This document shows positions 5,531-6,428 of a DNA stretch of 6,428 nt, one piece after another. A program made the translations under genes and the position numbers. The stretch is taken from positions 1 to 6,428 of the forward strand of contig JAGNOM010000164.1 in the NCBI GenBank assembly GCA_017990155.1, in the 5' to 3' direction. The notes below the pieces were generated by a model that had not been told where the DNA came from, did not search any database, and worked only from the letters and a program-made list of their open reading frames with translations. Positions within the stretch are counted from its first letter, which is position 1. Each line of letters starts with the position of its first letter. The DNA comes from Propionivibrio sp. Lineage in GTDB: Bacteria; Pseudomonadota; Gammaproteobacteria; Burkholderiales; Rhodocyclaceae.

Positions 5531-6428
5531 ATGTCAAACAACAACACGGGTGGTGCGTCACTAGCAAAGCGCCTGTTCGCGCGCAAAGCCAGCAGCGGCG
5601 CGCGGCACTGGGGCAATACCTTGTTCGTCCTGCCGTACCTGTCGGTCTATGTCTGGCTGCTGGTGGTTCCGGTCTTCAGCGGCTTCTGGCTCAGTCTCAA
5701 CGAGATCGACCTGCTCTCGGGCGACATCGAGTTTATCGGCCTCGCAAACTACGCCAGCCTGATGGTCGACGATGTGTTTCGCGGCGCGGTCGGCAATACC
5801 TTCTATTTCGTATTCCTCTCCGTCCCGGTATTCGTTGTCCTCGGTCTTTTGCTGGCGCTGGCACTCAACCGCCCCGGCAAGTTCGGCGCCGCGTTGCGCG
5901 CGATCTTCTTCGGCTCATCGGTTCTCTCGGTCACCATCGTCACCCTCGTCTGGCGCCTCGTCTATCTGCCGGACCGCAGATTGCTCGCCAACATCATGCA
6001 GAGTATCGGGCTCGATCCCATCGTCCCGCTGCTCGCCGAAACACAGGCTTTGCCGGCGGTTGCGCTGGTCACCGTATGGTGGATCATCGGTCTGCCGATG
6101 ATGCTCTTCCTCTCTGCGTTGCAGCAGATCCCCCAGGACATCTACGAAGCGGCAGCGATGGACAATGCCAGCCGCTGGCGCATCTTCTGGTCGATCACGC
6201 TGCCGTCGATCAAACGAACCGTTGCCCTCGTCACGACGGTCGAAGTCATCCTGCAGTTCCAGATCTTCGGGCAGATTCAACTGATGACCAACGGCGGGCC
6301 CAACAACGCCTCCCGCCCACTCGTGATGTTCATCTATGAAACCGGCTTCCGCCAATGGGCGCTCGGCTATTCCGCAGCCGCGGCACAGGTGCTCTTCGCC
6401 TTGATGCTGATTGGTGTCGCTATCCAGG
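5531..6428 (+). CDS. CUT1-family ABC transporter permease (MalF/UgpA-like), 3' partial
   Basis: Inner-membrane permease of the importer driven by the preceding ATPase. I translated the frame from the ATG at 5531 to the window edge: 299 codons with no stop, so the C-terminus is missing. Since the family is usually about 290-320 residues, probably only the end of the last helix and a short tail are lost. A polar, basic N-terminus (1-28) is followed by hydrophobic segments at about 30-56, 88-112, 122-146, 174-198, 231-250 and 282-299. The cytoplasmic EAA loop that docks on the ATPase is at 206-225: EAAAMDNASRWRIFWSITLP. It has Asn212 where the consensus Gly of EAA-x-x-DGA stands. LMTNGGPNNASRPLVMFIYE (251-270) is typical of the MalF/UgpA group. 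A second MalG/UgpE-type permease and a binding protein are expected further right. Confidence 0.93.
   Translation, partial: MSNNNTGGASLAKRLFARKASSGARHWGNTLFVLPYLSVYVWLLVVPVFSGFWLSLNEIDLLSGDIEFIGLANYASLMVDDVFRGAVGNTFYFVFLSVPVFVVLGLLLALALNRPGKFGAALRAIFFGSSVLSVTIVTLVWRLVYLPDRRLLANIMQSIGLDPIVPLLAETQALPAVALVTVWWIIGLPMMLFLSALQQIPQDIYEAAAMDNASRWRIFWSITLPSIKRTVALVTTVEVILQFQIFGQIQLMTNGGPNNASRPLVMFIYETGFRQWALGYSAAAAQVLFALMLIGVAIQ

Overview
This GC-rich window (roughly 60% by eye) holds the end of an rnf (rsx) operon with nth at its tail. A separate, sugar-type ABC transporter operon follows and runs off the right edge. All genes are on the + strand. The gene order rnfC-rnfD-rnfG-rnfE-nth and the very E. 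coli-like endonuclease III point to a proteobacterium. The GC content and the short RnfC tail fit a betaproteobacterium, perhaps Rhodocyclales-like, but that placement is inference and cannot be proven from the sequence alone.

Region 1 (1-3613): 5'-truncated rnfC, then rnfD, rnfG and rnfE, with 3-bp, overlapping (ATGA) and 22-bp junctions. These encode subunits of the membrane Rnf complex, which couples electron transfer between ferredoxin and NAD(H) to ion translocation, or in E. coli-type systems keeps SoxR reduced. The key cofactor residues are visible: two 4Fe-4S motifs in RnfC, the flavinylated Thr in RnfD (SGAT) and RnfG (AGAT), and the paired membrane Cys in RnfE. rnfA and rnfB, and the N-terminal part of RnfC, must lie left of the window.

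Region 2 (3638-4282): nth, endonuclease III, 24 bp behind rnfE and probably co-transcribed. It keeps the catalytic Lys120 and Asp138 and the four cluster Cys at E. coli numbering.

Region 3 (4283-4437): a 155-bp gap, AT-richer than its surroundings, with the start signals of the next operon: a CATAAT -10-like hexamer, a strong GGAGGG ribosome binding site and a GTG start. A perfect 9-bp inverted repeat (4375-4383 / 4424-4432) has its right arm covering the ribosome binding site. This is the one non-genic structure in the window that merits a test.

Region 4 (4438-6428): a MalK/UgpC-type ATPase (CUT1 family), then a MalF/UgpA-type permease truncated by the window edge. The second permease and the substrate-binding protein would be expected downstream. 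The substrate cannot be read from what is present.

Overall the window is ordinary and well explained by known families. I did not find an undescribed system in it.
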